From assembly GCF_004136015.1 (NCBI RefSeq), contig NZ_CP024866.1, positions 6,524,861 through 6,588,860 on the forward strand: a DNA stretch of 64,000 nt, given 5' to 3'. Of the stretch, positions 53,010 through 61,467 are shown piece by piece. The notes under the pieces were generated by a model. The model did not search any database. It had not been told where the DNA came from and saw only the letters and a program-made list of their open reading frames with translations. Both the position numbers and the translations under genes were made by a program. The stretch's first letter is position 1, and each line of letters opens with the position of its first letter. The DNA is from Pseudomonas sp. ACM7. Its GTDB lineage: Bacteria > Pseudomonadota > Gammaproteobacteria > Pseudomonadales > Pseudomonadaceae.

Positions 53010-54017
53010 TCAGCCCAGCAGTGCCTGCAAGTCGTTGTACAAGGCTTCGGGAATCTGCACGCCCTCCACCAAACTGCGTGCTCGCGCCTCATAACGTCGT
53101 TGCGACGGCAAGCGTGCGCCCTGCCCTTGTATGCTCTGGAACATGACTTCGGCACGGGCCAGGTGCTGCTCGGTGGCCTCACCGAGAAAGCGTCGCGGAT
53201 CGAGGGCGATGATCAGCTCGCCGTGGTACGGCGACGACTTGCTGCCTGCGTCGTACGCCAGCGATTCAGCACTGGTCAGGTCACCAATCAACGGCCCGGC
53301 GATCAACTCCACCATGGCGGCCAGCGCCGAGCCCTTGTGCCCACCGAACGTCAGCATCGCGCCGGCATCGAGCACCACGTTCGCATCGGTACTCGGCTGC
53401 CCGTCTGCATCCACACCCCAACCTTCAGGAATCGCTTTGCCGGCGCGCCGATGCAACTCGATCTCGCCACGGGCAATCGCACTGGTGGCGAAGTCAAACA
53501 CAAACGGATCCTTGCCCGAACGCGGCCAGCCGAATGCGATGGGATTAGTCCCAAACACCGGCTGACTGCCCCCCGCCGGTGCGACCCAGGCATGGCTGGG
53601 ATTACACGCCAGCGCCACCAGGCCGGCAGCGGTCAGCTGCTCGATCTCGACCCACAGGGCGGAAAAATGCACACAGCGATTGATCGCCAAGGCCGCAATC
53701 CCGTTTGCCTGGGTTTTCTCCTCCAGCAATGGCAGACCCGCCTGAAACGCCAACTGGGAGAAACCACCCGCCGCATCGACCCGCACGATCGAAGGGGCCT
53801 GGTCGATCACCCGTGGCTCGGCATCGGCCACCACCTTGCCGGCCCGGAGCGAATTGACGCACCCCAATACCCGATACAAACCGTGGGAGGCGCAGCCATC
53901 GCGCTCGCCGGCAATCACCGTGGCGGCCACCGCCTGAGCGTGGGCAAGGTTGAAACCGTTGTGCAGCAAGATCGATTCGGCCAGCTCGCGAGCTTCGGCC
54001 AGGGACAGTCGTTTCAT
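53010..54017 (-). CDS. Ldh-family reductase (pyrroline-2-carboxylate/piperideine-2-carboxylate reductase type)
   Basis: A 335-residue enzyme of the malate/L-lactate dehydrogenase-2 fold (GCASHGLYRVLG, SLRAGKVV, VALACNPSHAWVAPAGGSQPVFGTNPIAFGWP in outline). Members with this profile (DpkA) reduce cyclic imines with NADPH. Here it should turn pyrroline-2-carboxylate from the two 3-hydroxyproline dehydratases into L-proline. AAGGAG supports the ATG at 54017. It is divergent from the first Ohr gene. Confidence 0.85.
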   Translation of the reverse strand: MKRLSLAEARELAESILLHNGFNLAHAQAVAATVIAGERDGCASHGLYRVLGCVNSLRAGKVVADAEPRVIDQAPSIVRVDAAGGFSQLAFQAGLPLLEEKTQANGIAALAINRCVHFSALWVEIEQLTAAGLVALACNPSHAWVAPAGGSQPVFGTNPIAFGWPRSGKDPFVFDFATSAIARGEIELHRRAGKAIPEGWGVDADGQPSTDANVVLDAGAMLTFGGHKGSALAAMVELIAGPLIGDLTSAESLAYDAGSKSSPYHGELIIALDPRRFLGEATEQHLARAEVMFQSIQGQGARLPSQRRYEARARSLVEGVQIPEALYNDLQALLG

Positions 54018-54188
54018 CATCAACTCCTTGGACAGACCGCCCAGACTGGCCCATTCCAGACGCCACGGCTTGATCGCTTTAGGCCCGGTCGACGACGAAT
54101 TCGGCATATCCCGGCAACACGGCCGCTCGTCGGCTGGACCTCACACCACCCCTTGACACCGATTGAGCTCTGCGCGAGTATTATTTAC

Positions 54189-54216
54189 ATCGCGTACGAT
54201 ACAAACGTATACGACA
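54189..54216. promoter_or_regulatory. double CGTATACG-type site upstream of Ohr gene 1
   Basis: ATCGCGTACGATACAAACGT followed by ATACGACA. It holds two related half-sites about 15 bases apart and aligns base by base with those before Ohr genes 2 and 3. The right half (ACGTATACGA) matches the hydroxyproline operator at 9 of 10 positions. It also lies in the divergent promoter of the Ldh-family gene. Confidence 0.65.
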
Positions 54217-54254
54217 GACAAATACCACTTATTGAAACGTTGAGGATTCATTCC

Positions 54255-54695
54255 ATGAGCAAGATCGAAAAAGTACTGTTTACCGGCAAAACCCACACCA
54301 CGTTCAGCGATGCGACCCGTGCCCACGGCAACCTCGACATCGAGCTGTCGTCGCCAGGTAACGCAAAACCGGCCCACGTGTTCGCAGCCACCCAAGCGCA
54401 CCCGTCCGCCGAGCAACTGTTCGCCGGTGCATGGTCGGCCTGCTACATCTCCGCCATCGAACAGATAGCCAAGGCGAAAAAAGTGGCGCTGCCGGCCGAT
54501 GTGTCCGTCGACATCGAGGTCGATCTGGGCCAGACCGGTCAGGCTTACTTCCTTCAGGCTCGATTCTTTGTCCGCTTGCCGGGCGTGGCACACGACGTCG
54601 CAACCGCACTGGCGCACGCCGCTCACGAACTCTGCCCGTACTCGAAAGCGACGCTGGGCAACATCGACGTGGCGGTGAACGTCCTGACGGCGTGA
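54255..54695 (+). CDS. ohr: Ohr-type organic hydroperoxide peroxidase, copy 1
   Basis: A 146-residue OsmC/Ohr protein. The peroxidatic and resolving cysteines C63 (SACYISA) and C127 (ELCPYSKATLGNIDV) are present, with the stabilising Glu53 and an Arg at 22. Ohr enzymes reduce organic and fatty-acid hydroperoxides with dihydrolipoyl proteins in the cytosol. First of three tandem paralogues, each with its own promoter region. Confidence 0.88.
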   Translation: MSKIEKVLFTGKTHTTFSDATRAHGNLDIELSSPGNAKPAHVFAATQAHPSAEQLFAGAWSACYISAIEQIAKAKKVALPADVSVDIEVDLGQTGQAYFLQARFFVRLPGVAHDVATALAHAAHELCPYSKATLGNIDVAVNVLTA

Positions 54696-54720
54696 AGATC
54701 GCTTTAACCCATCAATTATG

Positions 54721-54745
54721 TCGCATGCGATATAAGCGCATACGA
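54721..54745. promoter_or_regulatory. double operator upstream of Ohr gene 2
   Basis: TCGCATGCGA, a perfect 10-bp palindrome, then TATAAGCGCATACGA. Its two half-sites are about 15 bases apart as before the other Ohr genes. It begins 25 bases after the Ohr 1 stop, so gene 2 probably has its own promoter. Confidence 0.65.
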
Positions 54746-54771
54746 AAACAATAGAAACTCAGGAAATCATC

Positions 54772-55224
54772 ATGAGCAAGATCGAAAAAGTACTGGCCAC
54801 CGGCAAAACCCACACCACCGTCAGCGACGCTGGCAACACCTCGCGCGGCCATGACGGCAGCCTCGACATCACCCTGTCGACGCCTGGCAACGCCAAGCCC
54901 GCCCACGTGTTTGCAGCCACCCAGCCGCACCCGACTGCCGAGCAACTGTTCGCCGGCGCCTGGTCGGCCTGCTACACCGCCGCCGTCGGGCTGGTGGCCG
55001 GTGAGATGAACGTGGTGTTGCCGTCGGATTTGTCCGTCGACATCGAAGTCGATCTGGGTCAGACCGGTCCGGCCTACTTCCTTCAGGCTCGATTGACCCT
55101 GCGCGTACCGGGCTTGTCGGACGATATCGCGACGACACTGGCGCACACCGCCGATCAAATCTGCCCGTACTCGAAAGCGACGCGGGGTAACATTGACGTG
55201 GCCCTGAACGTCCTCACGGCTTGA
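54772..55224 (+). CDS. ohr: Ohr-type organic hydroperoxide peroxidase, copy 2
   Basis: A 150-residue paralogue with C67 (SACYTAA) and C131 (QICPYSKATRGNIDV), Glu57 and Arg25 (SRGHDG). It keeps the RGNIDV end typical of Ohr, so it should be an active peroxidase. TCAGGAAATC precedes the ATG. Closest to copy 3 in the middle section and to copy 1 at the ends. Confidence 0.88.
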   Translation: MSKIEKVLATGKTHTTVSDAGNTSRGHDGSLDITLSTPGNAKPAHVFAATQPHPTAEQLFAGAWSACYTAAVGLVAGEMNVVLPSDLSVDIEVDLGQTGPAYFLQARLTLRVPGLSDDIATTLAHTADQICPYSKATRGNIDVALNVLTA

Positions 55225-55273
55225 CGCACCGCGCGGCGTTGCTATCGATCGGCATTGTCGATAAGCCACATAT

Positions 55274-55300
55274 ATCGCATACGCTTTAAGCGCATACGTA
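55274..55300. promoter_or_regulatory. double operator upstream of Ohr gene 3
   Basis: ATCGCATACGCTTTAAGCGC and then ATACGTA. Two copies of CGCATACG start at 55276 and 55291. It aligns with the sites at 54189 and 54721. Confidence 0.65.
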
Positions 55301-55333
55301 TTACAAACCCAACACAACGTTGAGGACTCAACC

Positions 55334-55774
55334 ATGAACAAGATCGAAAAAGTCCTGGCCACAGGCAAAACCCACACGACGTTCAGCGACGGTGACAACT
55401 CTTCCTGCGGCCTCGCCATCCAGCTCTCGTCGCCTGGAAACCCTAGACTGGCACACGAGTTCGCAGCCATTGTGCCGCACCCAACGGCAGAGCAGTTTTT
55501 CGCCGGCGCATGGTCGGCCTGCTACACCGCTGCCGTCGAGCTGGCGGCGAAAAATATGAAGGTGACGCTGCCGCCCAATCTGGCCGTTGATATTGAGGTC
55601 GATCTGGGCCAGACCGGTCCGGCCTACTTCCTCCAGGCCCGGCTGAATCTTCGCGTGCCAGGCTTGGCACAAGACGTCGCGACGGAGCTGGCGCACGCCG
55701 CAGACCAAATCTGCCCGTACTCGAAGGCAACGCGCGGCAATATCGACGTTGTCATCAACGCCCTGACCGCATGA
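55334..55774 (+). CDS. Ohr-type protein, copy 3, lacking the conserved Arg
   Basis: A 146-residue paralogue. Both cysteines remain (C63 in SACYTAA, C127 in QICPYSKATRGNIDV) and so does Glu53, but the N-terminal Arg that stabilises the thiolate in Ohr is replaced (SDGDNSSCGLAIQ; Asn at the aligned place, with an extra Cys nearby). Activity may therefore be changed. TGAGGA lies upstream of the ATG. Confidence 0.82.
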   Translation: MNKIEKVLATGKTHTTFSDGDNSSCGLAIQLSSPGNPRLAHEFAAIVPHPTAEQFFAGAWSACYTAAVELAAKNMKVTLPPNLAVDIEVDLGQTGPAYFLQARLNLRVPGLAQDVATELAHAADQICPYSKATRGNIDVVINALTA

Positions 55775-55844
55775 TGCACCGTACGACCGGTTCGACTTTC
55801 GCCGTCGAACCGGTCGCCACCGTCAGTTAGAGTCGTTCCGACAC

Positions 55845-55858
55845 AATCGCATACGAGG
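55845..55858. promoter_or_regulatory. single ATCGCATACGA site upstream of the MarR gene
   Basis: AATCGCATACGAGG, 51 bases before the start of the OhrR-like gene. It shares its core with the three Ohr promoters and suggests common regulation with autoregulation. Confidence 0.55.
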
Positions 55859-55908
55859 TATATTTCATTTTTTTGCGAGCCATCCGTCTTTGGCCAACGA
55901 GGATGCAC

Positions 55909-56370
55909 ATGAAATCCACCGACAACGCCGCCACCGACAACCTGAAGCTCTCCGAATTCCTGTGTTTTGCGGTCTATTCCACCAACCTGGCCTTCGGCAA
56001 GGCTTACAAGCCGATACTCGAGCAGCTTGGGCTGACCTACACGCAATACATCACCATCGTCGCGCTGTGGGAGGAAGATAATCAGACCGTGGGCAGCCTG
56101 GGCGAGAAGCTGTTTCTGGAATCGAACACCCTGACCCCGATCCTGAAGAAGCTGGAAGCGATGGGCTTTTTGCAAAGGCAGCGCGATCCCGAGGACGAGC
56201 GCCAGGTGCGGATCAGCCTGACGAAGAACGGTCGACAGCTGCGCGAAAGCCAACCGGAAATGGGCCTCGCAGACGCGACGGGCCTGACGCTCGACGAGTT
56301 CACGACCATGCAGAAGGCGATCGTGAAGCTGCGCAACAATCTCATCAAGTCGACGAAAGCCGGGGAATAA
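55909..56370 (+). CDS. ohrR: OhrR-type MarR family redox regulator
   Basis: A 153-residue MarR protein with the reactive Cys19 in LSEFLCFAVYS and the winged helix GSLGEKLFLESNTLTPILKKLEAMG (outline, residues 65-89), features of OhrR peroxide sensors. OhrR represses ohr until oxidation by organic peroxides. ATG at 55909 chosen over 55903 because GAGG is only correctly spaced for the former. It is the likely regulator of the three Ohr genes. Confidence 0.85.
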   Translation: MKSTDNAATDNLKLSEFLCFAVYSTNLAFGKAYKPILEQLGLTYTQYITIVALWEEDNQTVGSLGEKLFLESNTLTPILKKLEAMGFLQRQRDPEDERQVRISLTKNGRQLRESQPEMGLADATGLTLDEFTTMQKAIVKLRNNLIKSTKAGE

Positions 56371-56407
56371 GCCGGCACACCGATCTGGACATTCTCAAGC
56401 GCGCGAA

Positions 56408-57292
56408 CTAGCGCGCCACTTCATCCCGCACCACCCCGCGCTCCTCCAGCAAGCGCACAAACATGGTCAGACTTTGCGACACCGTTCCCCGGCGCCACAC
56501 CAGCCAGGTGCGCAAATAGCGGAACGATTCCGATAACGGCCAGACGCTCACGGTGGTGCATCCGGGCATGCTGTTGAGCATGCTGCGGGGCATCAGCGCC
56601 AGGCCCGCACCGGCGCTGACGCACGCCAGCATGCCGTGATAGGACTCCATTTCGAAAATCTTGCCGGGCACCGCCGCGTCCTTGGCGAACCAGCTTTCGA
56701 AGTGGTGGCGGTAGGAACAATTGGAGCGAAAGGCATAGATGTTTTCGCCATTAACATCCCGCGCACGATGGATGGGGGAATGGTTGAGCGGTGCGATCAC
56801 TACCATCTCCTCCTCAAACGCCGGCACGCCTTCCAGTGCCGGGTGCAGCACCGATCCATCGACAAACGCTGCCGCCAATCGTCCCGACAACACCCCATCG
56901 ATCATGGTCCCCGAAGGTCCGGTGGACAGGTCCAACTCGACCTTGGCGTGCTTCTGGTTATACGCGGCCAACAACTCAGGGATGCGCACCGCAGCGGTAC
57001 TCTCCAGTGACCCCAAGGGAAACGATCCCTGCGGTTCTTCGCCCGCCACCGCCGCGCGAGCCTCCTGGACCAGGTCGAGAATGCGCCGGGCATAGTCCAG
57101 AAAACTCCAGCCGGCCGGCGACAGGCGCAGGCGGCTCTTCTCGCGGATAAACAGGTCCACGCCCAGATCCAGCTCCAGCTGCTTGATCCGCGTCGTCAGG
57201 TTCGAAGGCACCCGATGGATGTGCTGAGCCGCCGCGCTGATGCTGCCGTGCTCGGCGACGGCTTTGAAAATTTCCAGCTGAACCAGATCCAA
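56408..57292 (-). CDS. LysR-family transcriptional regulator
   Basis: A 294-residue [24 protein letters not shown] helix-turn-helix then an effector domain. GGAG sits 6 bases before the TTG at 57292; a second TTG at 57304 is possible. Divergent from the semialdehyde dehydrogenase gene (start 57393), which it probably controls. It resembles regulators of the PtxR/CysL-like LTTR group only in outline; the inducer is unknown. Confidence 0.85.
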   Translation of the reverse strand: MDLVQLEIFKAVAEHGSISAAAQHIHRVPSNLTTRIKQLELDLGVDLFIREKSRLRLSPAGWSFLDYARRILDLVQEARAAVAGEEPQGSFPLGSLESTAAVRIPELLAAYNQKHAKVELDLSTGPSGTMIDGVLSGRLAAAFVDGSVLHPALEGVPAFEEEMVVIAPLNHSPIHRARDVNGENIYAFRSNCSYRHHFESWFAKDAAVPGKIFEMESYHGMLACVSAGAGLALMPRSMLNSMPGCTTVSVWPLSESFRYLRTWLVWRRGTVSQSLTMFVRLLEERGVVRDEVAR

Positions 57293-57392
57293 GTCATTCT
57301 CCAAACGTGAACGATATGCTCAGTATTATTCAGTTTCCAGAAAGCAAACGCCACCGTAACCTGAGCGCATCCCCACCTCGCAGGACGGTGCC

Positions 57393-58784
57393 ATGACTCA
57401 AGTTTCCAACCTCACCCATGCCATTTCGATCAACCCCGCCAACGGCGAGCAGATCGGCCACTACCCTTTCGAATCCGCATCGGCACTGGACGATGCCCTG
57501 TCCCGCGCCGCTGCCGGGTTCCGCGCCTGGCGCAGCAAACCGGTTGATCAACGCTCGCAGTTGTTGATCGCCCTGGCTCAGGCCTTGCGCAATAACGCCG
57601 CCGCGATGGCGAACATGATCACCCTGGAAATGGGCAAGCCGATCACTCAGGCGCGCGGCGAAATCGAAAAGTGTGCGCAACTCTGCGAGTGGTACGCCGA
57701 GCACGGCCCCGCGATGTTGAGCGCTGAACCGACGCTGGTTGAAGGCGGCAAGGCGCGCATTGAATATCGCCCGCTCGGCCCGATTCTCGCGGTGATGCCG
57801 TGGAATTTCCCGATCTGGCAGGTCCTGCGCGGCGCGGTTCCAGCATTGATCGCCGGCAACACCTACGTGCTCAAACATGCGCCCAACGTGATGGGCAGCG
57901 CTTATCTGTTGCGGGAGGCCTTCAAGCAAGCCGACTTCCCCGAAGGTGTCTTCGAGGTCATCAATGTCACGCCGGATGGCGTCTCCACCGCAATCGCCGA
58001 TCCACGCATCGCGGCAGTCACCCTCACCGGCAGCGTGCGAGCCGGCATCGCCATCGGCGCTCAAGCCGGTGCGGCGTTGAAGAAGTGTGTGCTGGAACTG
58101 GGCGGCTCCGATCCGTTCATCGTCCTTAACGATGCCGACCTCGACGAAGCGGTCAAAGCTGCCGTGATTGGCCGCTACCAGAACACCGGGCAAGTTTGCG
58201 CGGCGGCCAAACGCTTGATCGTCGAGCAAGGCATCGTCGAAGAATTCACGCGCAAGTTCGTCGAAGCCACGCAAAAACTGGTTGTCGGTGATCCACTGGC
58301 CGCCAACACCTACATCGGGCCGATGGCTCGCTTTGATCTGCGTGATGAACTGGATCAACAGGTGCGCGACACACTGGAAGAAGGTGCGACGTTGCTGATG
58401 GGCGGCAAGAAGGCTGAAGGCGCCGGCAATTTTTACGAGCCCACGGTCTTCGGTGATGTCACCGATCAGATGACCTCGTTCAAACAGGAACTGTTTGGCC
58501 CGGTGGCCTCGATCATCACGGCGCGCGATGCGGCGCATGCATTGGCACTGGCGAATGACAGTGAGTTCGGCCTAGCCGCAACCATTTACACACGCAACGT
58601 CGAGCTTGCCGAGCAGATGGCCGGTGAACTGGAAACCGGTGGTGTGTTTATCAATGGTTATTGCGCCTCCGACCCACGCGTCACCTTCGGCGGCGTGAAG
58701 AAAAGCGGTTTTGGCCGTGAGCTCTCGCATTTCGGCGTGCGCGAATTCTGCAATGCCCAGACGGTGTGGCTGGATCGGCGCTGA
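57393..58784 (+). CDS. sad: NAD+-dependent succinate semialdehyde dehydrogenase
   Basis: A 463-residue ALDH that closely resembles E. coli Sad (YneI) throughout: INPANGEQIGHYPF near the start, GKPITQARGEIEK, YRPLGPILAVMPWNFPIWQV, the general base in LELGGSDPFIVLND, the Cys in NTGQVCAAAKR and GGVKKSGFGRELSHFGVREF at the end. It oxidises succinate semialdehyde to succinate with NAD+. Monocistronic, with a terminator after it. Confidence 0.88.
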   Translation: MTQVSNLTHAISINPANGEQIGHYPFESASALDDALSRAAAGFRAWRSKPVDQRSQLLIALAQALRNNAAAMANMITLEMGKPITQARGEIEKCAQLCEWYAEHGPAMLSAEPTLVEGGKARIEYRPLGPILAVMPWNFPIWQVLRGAVPALIAGNTYVLKHAPNVMGSAYLLREAFKQADFPEGVFEVINVTPDGVSTAIADPRIAAVTLTGSVRAGIAIGAQAGAALKKCVLELGGSDPFIVLNDADLDEAVKAAVIGRYQNTGQVCAAAKRLIVEQGIVEEFTRKFVEATQKLVVGDPLAANTYIGPMARFDLRDELDQQVRDTLEEGATLLMGGKKAEGAGNFYEPTVFGDVTDQMTSFKQELFGPVASIITARDAAHALALANDSEFGLAATIYTRNVELAEQMAGELETGGVFINGYCASDPRVTFGGVKKSGFGRELSHFGVREFCNAQTVWLDRR

Positions 58785-58796
58785 TTGCATAACGAT

Positions 58797-58822
58797 GCCC
58801 GGGAGCCTTTTGGCTCCCGGGC
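58797..58822. terminator. bidirectional terminator
   Basis: GCCCGGGAGCC and GGCTCCCGGGC form a perfect 11-bp stem with a TTTT loop, in the 45-base gap between the convergent sad and NTF2-like genes. Confidence 0.75.
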
Positions 58823-58829
58823 TCACGCG

Positions 58830-59201
58830 CTATTCGTTCAGGTAATACAGCTTGTTCACAATCATCCAGCGGTAATTGATGTTCAGTAGCGACAGATAAT
58901 CGGTAAATCGCATGCCGAGATACTCATCAGTGACTTTTACCGCGGCGGCATCACCCGTGACATCGACGCTGAGTACTTCCCAAAACGGTTTGACTTCTTT
59001 GGCTGCCGGCCCCTCGGCCTTGATCGCGCTGATAAATTCCTCCAGGGATGCCCATTCAAGCTTTTCTTCGTAATGGCCAATGATGCGGCAAGAAGGATGA
59101 AAGGCCTGTCGCAGCAAGGCTTCATCAGCGAACACCATGCCTTCTACATAATTGCGGACCACCACGTTGATGTGTTCTTTAGCCAGCAGTTGAGTCGTCA
59201 T
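58830..59201 (-). CDS. NTF2-like (SnoaL/lumazine-binding-like) protein
   Basis: A 123-residue cone-shaped alpha+beta protein: VVRNYVEGMVFADEALLRQAFHPSCRIIGHYE (outline) and DYLSLLNINYRWMIVNKLYY. Similar proteins are annotated as putative lumazine-binding or nuclear transport factor 2 family. No catalytic role can be named. Its ATG is at 59201. Confidence 0.8.
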   Translation of the reverse strand: MTTQLLAKEHINVVVRNYVEGMVFADEALLRQAFHPSCRIIGHYEEKLEWASLEEFISAIKAEGPAAKEVKPFWEVLSVDVTGDAAAVKVTDEYLGMRFTDYLSLLNINYRWMIVNKLYYLNE

Positions 59202-59348
59202 GTCATACCTCCAGCGTTCTCACCATCGCACCGCCGGATCAGGTTGTTCGATCGTCCATCCCACCCTGAAAGTCTAGCACCGCGTACTTAACAGTCCCCG
59301 ACGACGACTATGATGATGGGGGTCACTTGCCTTTCGAGGAGCTGAGAG

Positions 59349-60029
59349 ATGTCGCTGACTCTTTACTACCATCCGCTGTCGTCGTTCTGCCACAAAGTGC
59401 TCATCGCGCTCTATGAAAACGCTGTCGAATTCGAGAAGCGGATCATCGATCTCGCCAACGATGCAGACAGAGCAGAGCTGCAAGCGCTGTGGCCGCTCGG
59501 CAAGTTCCCGGTCATCCGCGACCACGCTGGCCAGCGCAACGTGGCAGAGACCACGATCATCATCGAATACCTGGACCGATTTTATCCAGGTGAACATCCG
59601 CTCGTTCCCAACGATTGGGACACCGCACTGGAAGTCCGCTTGTGGGACCGTGTGTGCGACCACTATCTACAGGCGCCGCTGCAACAGATTGTGCTTGATC
59701 GCCTACGCGGCGCTCACGGCGATTTGAGCAGAGAACGTTCCACACTGCGGACGACGTACGGCATGCTCGACCACCAATTGGCCTCCAGAATCTGGCTCGC
59801 CAGTGCAGATTTCAGCCTGGCCGATTGCGCCGCGGCCCCGGCACTTTTCTATGCCAGTACGCTCGAGCCGTTTCCCAACGACTACGGTCACTTGAAAGCC
59901 TATTTCGACAGGCTGATGAGCAGACCGTCCGTCAAGCGGGTCATCGACGAAGCCAGGCCATGGTTTTCGTTTTATCCATTTGCGGAGGCCATCCCGGAGC
60001 GATTTCGCCAGACACCGGACAACACCTGA
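59349..60029 (+). CDS. glutathione S-transferase
   Basis: A 226-residue GST. It has an N-terminal thioredoxin fold (LTLYYHPLSSFCHKVLIALYE, LGKFPVIRDHAG, ETTIIIEYLDRFYP) and a C-terminal helical domain (DFSLADCAAAPALFYA). It conjugates or isomerises substrates with glutathione in the cytosol; the specific class is unclear. GAGGAG precedes the ATG. Confidence 0.88.
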   Translation: MSLTLYYHPLSSFCHKVLIALYENAVEFEKRIIDLANDADRAELQALWPLGKFPVIRDHAGQRNVAETTIIIEYLDRFYPGEHPLVPNDWDTALEVRLWDRVCDHYLQAPLQQIVLDRLRGAHGDLSRERSTLRTTYGMLDHQLASRIWLASADFSLADCAAAPALFYASTLEPFPNDYGHLKAYFDRLMSRPSVKRVIDEARPWFSFYPFAEAIPERFRQTPDNT

Positions 60030-60047
60030 CAGGCCTCGAAAGTTCGC

Positions 60048-60992
60048 CTACCCCACCACGTCAATCAACTGCTCGCGCTGCGCCCCCGTCAGCATCGGAC
60101 CGAAACCTGCACCGGCATTTTCTGCCATATAACGCGGGTTGCCGGTGCCGGGGATCACGCAAGTCACCGCCGAATGCGTCAGCAGGAACTTGAGCGCCAG
60201 TTGCGCCCAGCTATTGACCCTCACATCCGCGGCCCAGCGCGGTAACGGTTTGTCCTTCAAGCGGGCGAGCAAATCACCGCCGCCGAAGGGCCGATTGCAG
60301 ATCACCGCCACGCCCCGCTCGCGACACAGCGGCAGAATGCGCTTCTCGACGCCGCGATCGTCCAGGGCATAGTTGATCTGCAAAAAGTCCAATGGCTCAG
60401 CCTTGAGCACCGCTTCCACTTCGTCATACGCCGACGCCGTGTAATGGGTGATGCCGATGTAACGAATGCGCCCTTCCTCCTTCCATTTGCGTAAGGTCGG
60501 CAAATGGGTTTTCCAGTCCAGCAGGTTGTGTATCTGCATCAGGTCGATCCGGTCGGTCTGCAGCAGTTTGAAGGACTGTTCCATCTGCGCGATGCCTTCT
60601 TGGCGGCCACGGGTCCACACCTTGGTGGTCAGAAACGCCGGCGAGCGCGGTTCATGAATCGACAGCAGTTCACCGGTCGTCTGTTCGGCGCGACCGTACA
60701 TCGGCGAACTGTCGATCACCTTCCCGCCCTTCTCGAACAACGCGCGCAGCACAGCGGGCAACTGCTTGTAAGCGGGACTTGAAGGCTCGACATCAAAACC
60801 GCGATACGTACCCAGCCCGACGATCGGTAAGAGTTCGGCGCTGGATGGAATGGCCCGGGTCAGCATGTTCTTGCCTCCTGTTTCGGTCGACGGCGCGGAT
60901 GCTGCAAAAGCCGGATCGAAGGTGAAAACCGCCGAAGCACCGGCAGCCAGCGTGAGTATTTTTCGACGCGAGTACCCATCAGTGTGGCTCAT
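60048..60992 (-). CDS. aldo/keto reductase with Tat signal
   Basis: A 314-residue AKR. The N-terminus has a twin-arginine motif and hydrophobic stretch (SRRKILTLAAGASAVFTF), so it is probably exported folded. The catalytic Tyr is in SSPMYGRAEQTTG and the Lys in LTTKVWTRGR; the barrel ends with NPRYMAENAGAGFGP. Substrate unknown. ATG at 60992 has GGAAGGG upstream; the open frame further upstream is not family-like. Confidence 0.85.
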   Translation of the reverse strand: MSHTDGYSRRKILTLAAGASAVFTFDPAFAASAPSTETGGKNMLTRAIPSSAELLPIVGLGTYRGFDVEPSSPAYKQLPAVLRALFEKGGKVIDSSPMYGRAEQTTGELLSIHEPRSPAFLTTKVWTRGRQEGIAQMEQSFKLLQTDRIDLMQIHNLLDWKTHLPTLRKWKEEGRIRYIGITHYTASAYDEVEAVLKAEPLDFLQINYALDDRGVEKRILPLCRERGVAVICNRPFGGGDLLARLKDKPLPRWAADVRVNSWAQLALKFLLTHSAVTCVIPGTGNPRYMAENAGAGFGPMLTGAQREQLIDVVG

Positions 60993-61155
60993 GGAATTGC
61001 CCTTCCACATTTTTGCTGTCAGCCACGGTCCACAGCACTTCTCGCGCCGGACGCACGAGGCTCGCCACGTCAGCATAGCTACCGGCGACACAAGCACCGC
61101 AATCTCCAACAGCACCAGCACGCAGAAATGGAAGGCAAAGCCCAGCCTCAGCGCC

Positions 61156-61350
61156 TAATGCCAATCAGTTAAGGAACGACACAATCCGTAGCAGCTGGCG
61201 AAGCCTGCGTTCGGCTGCGCAGCAGTCGTAAAACCCGAGTTTGCGGTCTTCCTGAAACACCGCATCGTCTGATTTCACGACTGCTTCGCAGCCGAACGCA
61301 GGCTTCGCCAGCTGCTACGGATCGCGTTTTGGCTTAACTGATCGGCATTA
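61156..61350. mobile_element. MITE-like inverted-repeat element with 11-bp target duplication
   Basis: The ends TAATGCCAATCAGTTAAG (61156-61173) and CTTAACTGATCGGCATTA (61333-61350) are inverted repeats with one mismatch. Inside, arms at 61184-61229 and 61277-61322 match over 46 bases with one mismatch and resemble REP sequences. Immediately outside, GCCTCAGCGCC occurs at both sides (61145-61155 and 61351-61361), as expected for a target-site duplication. The element encodes no protein, so it would need a transposase in trans. Confidence 0.8.
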
Positions 61351-61467
61351 GCCTCAGCGCCACTCTTTCCAACGATGGGCATGGCGGCCCTCCCGGTGCG
61401 TCGCGCTATCGGTCTACTACACTCTGACAGCGATCAAGCGAGAGCCGTCTTCAGGCCAGAGCCGTCA

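Noticed and set aside
57330..58538. 402-codon minus-strand frame
   Set aside because: Antisense shadow of sad, whose full length matches a known family.
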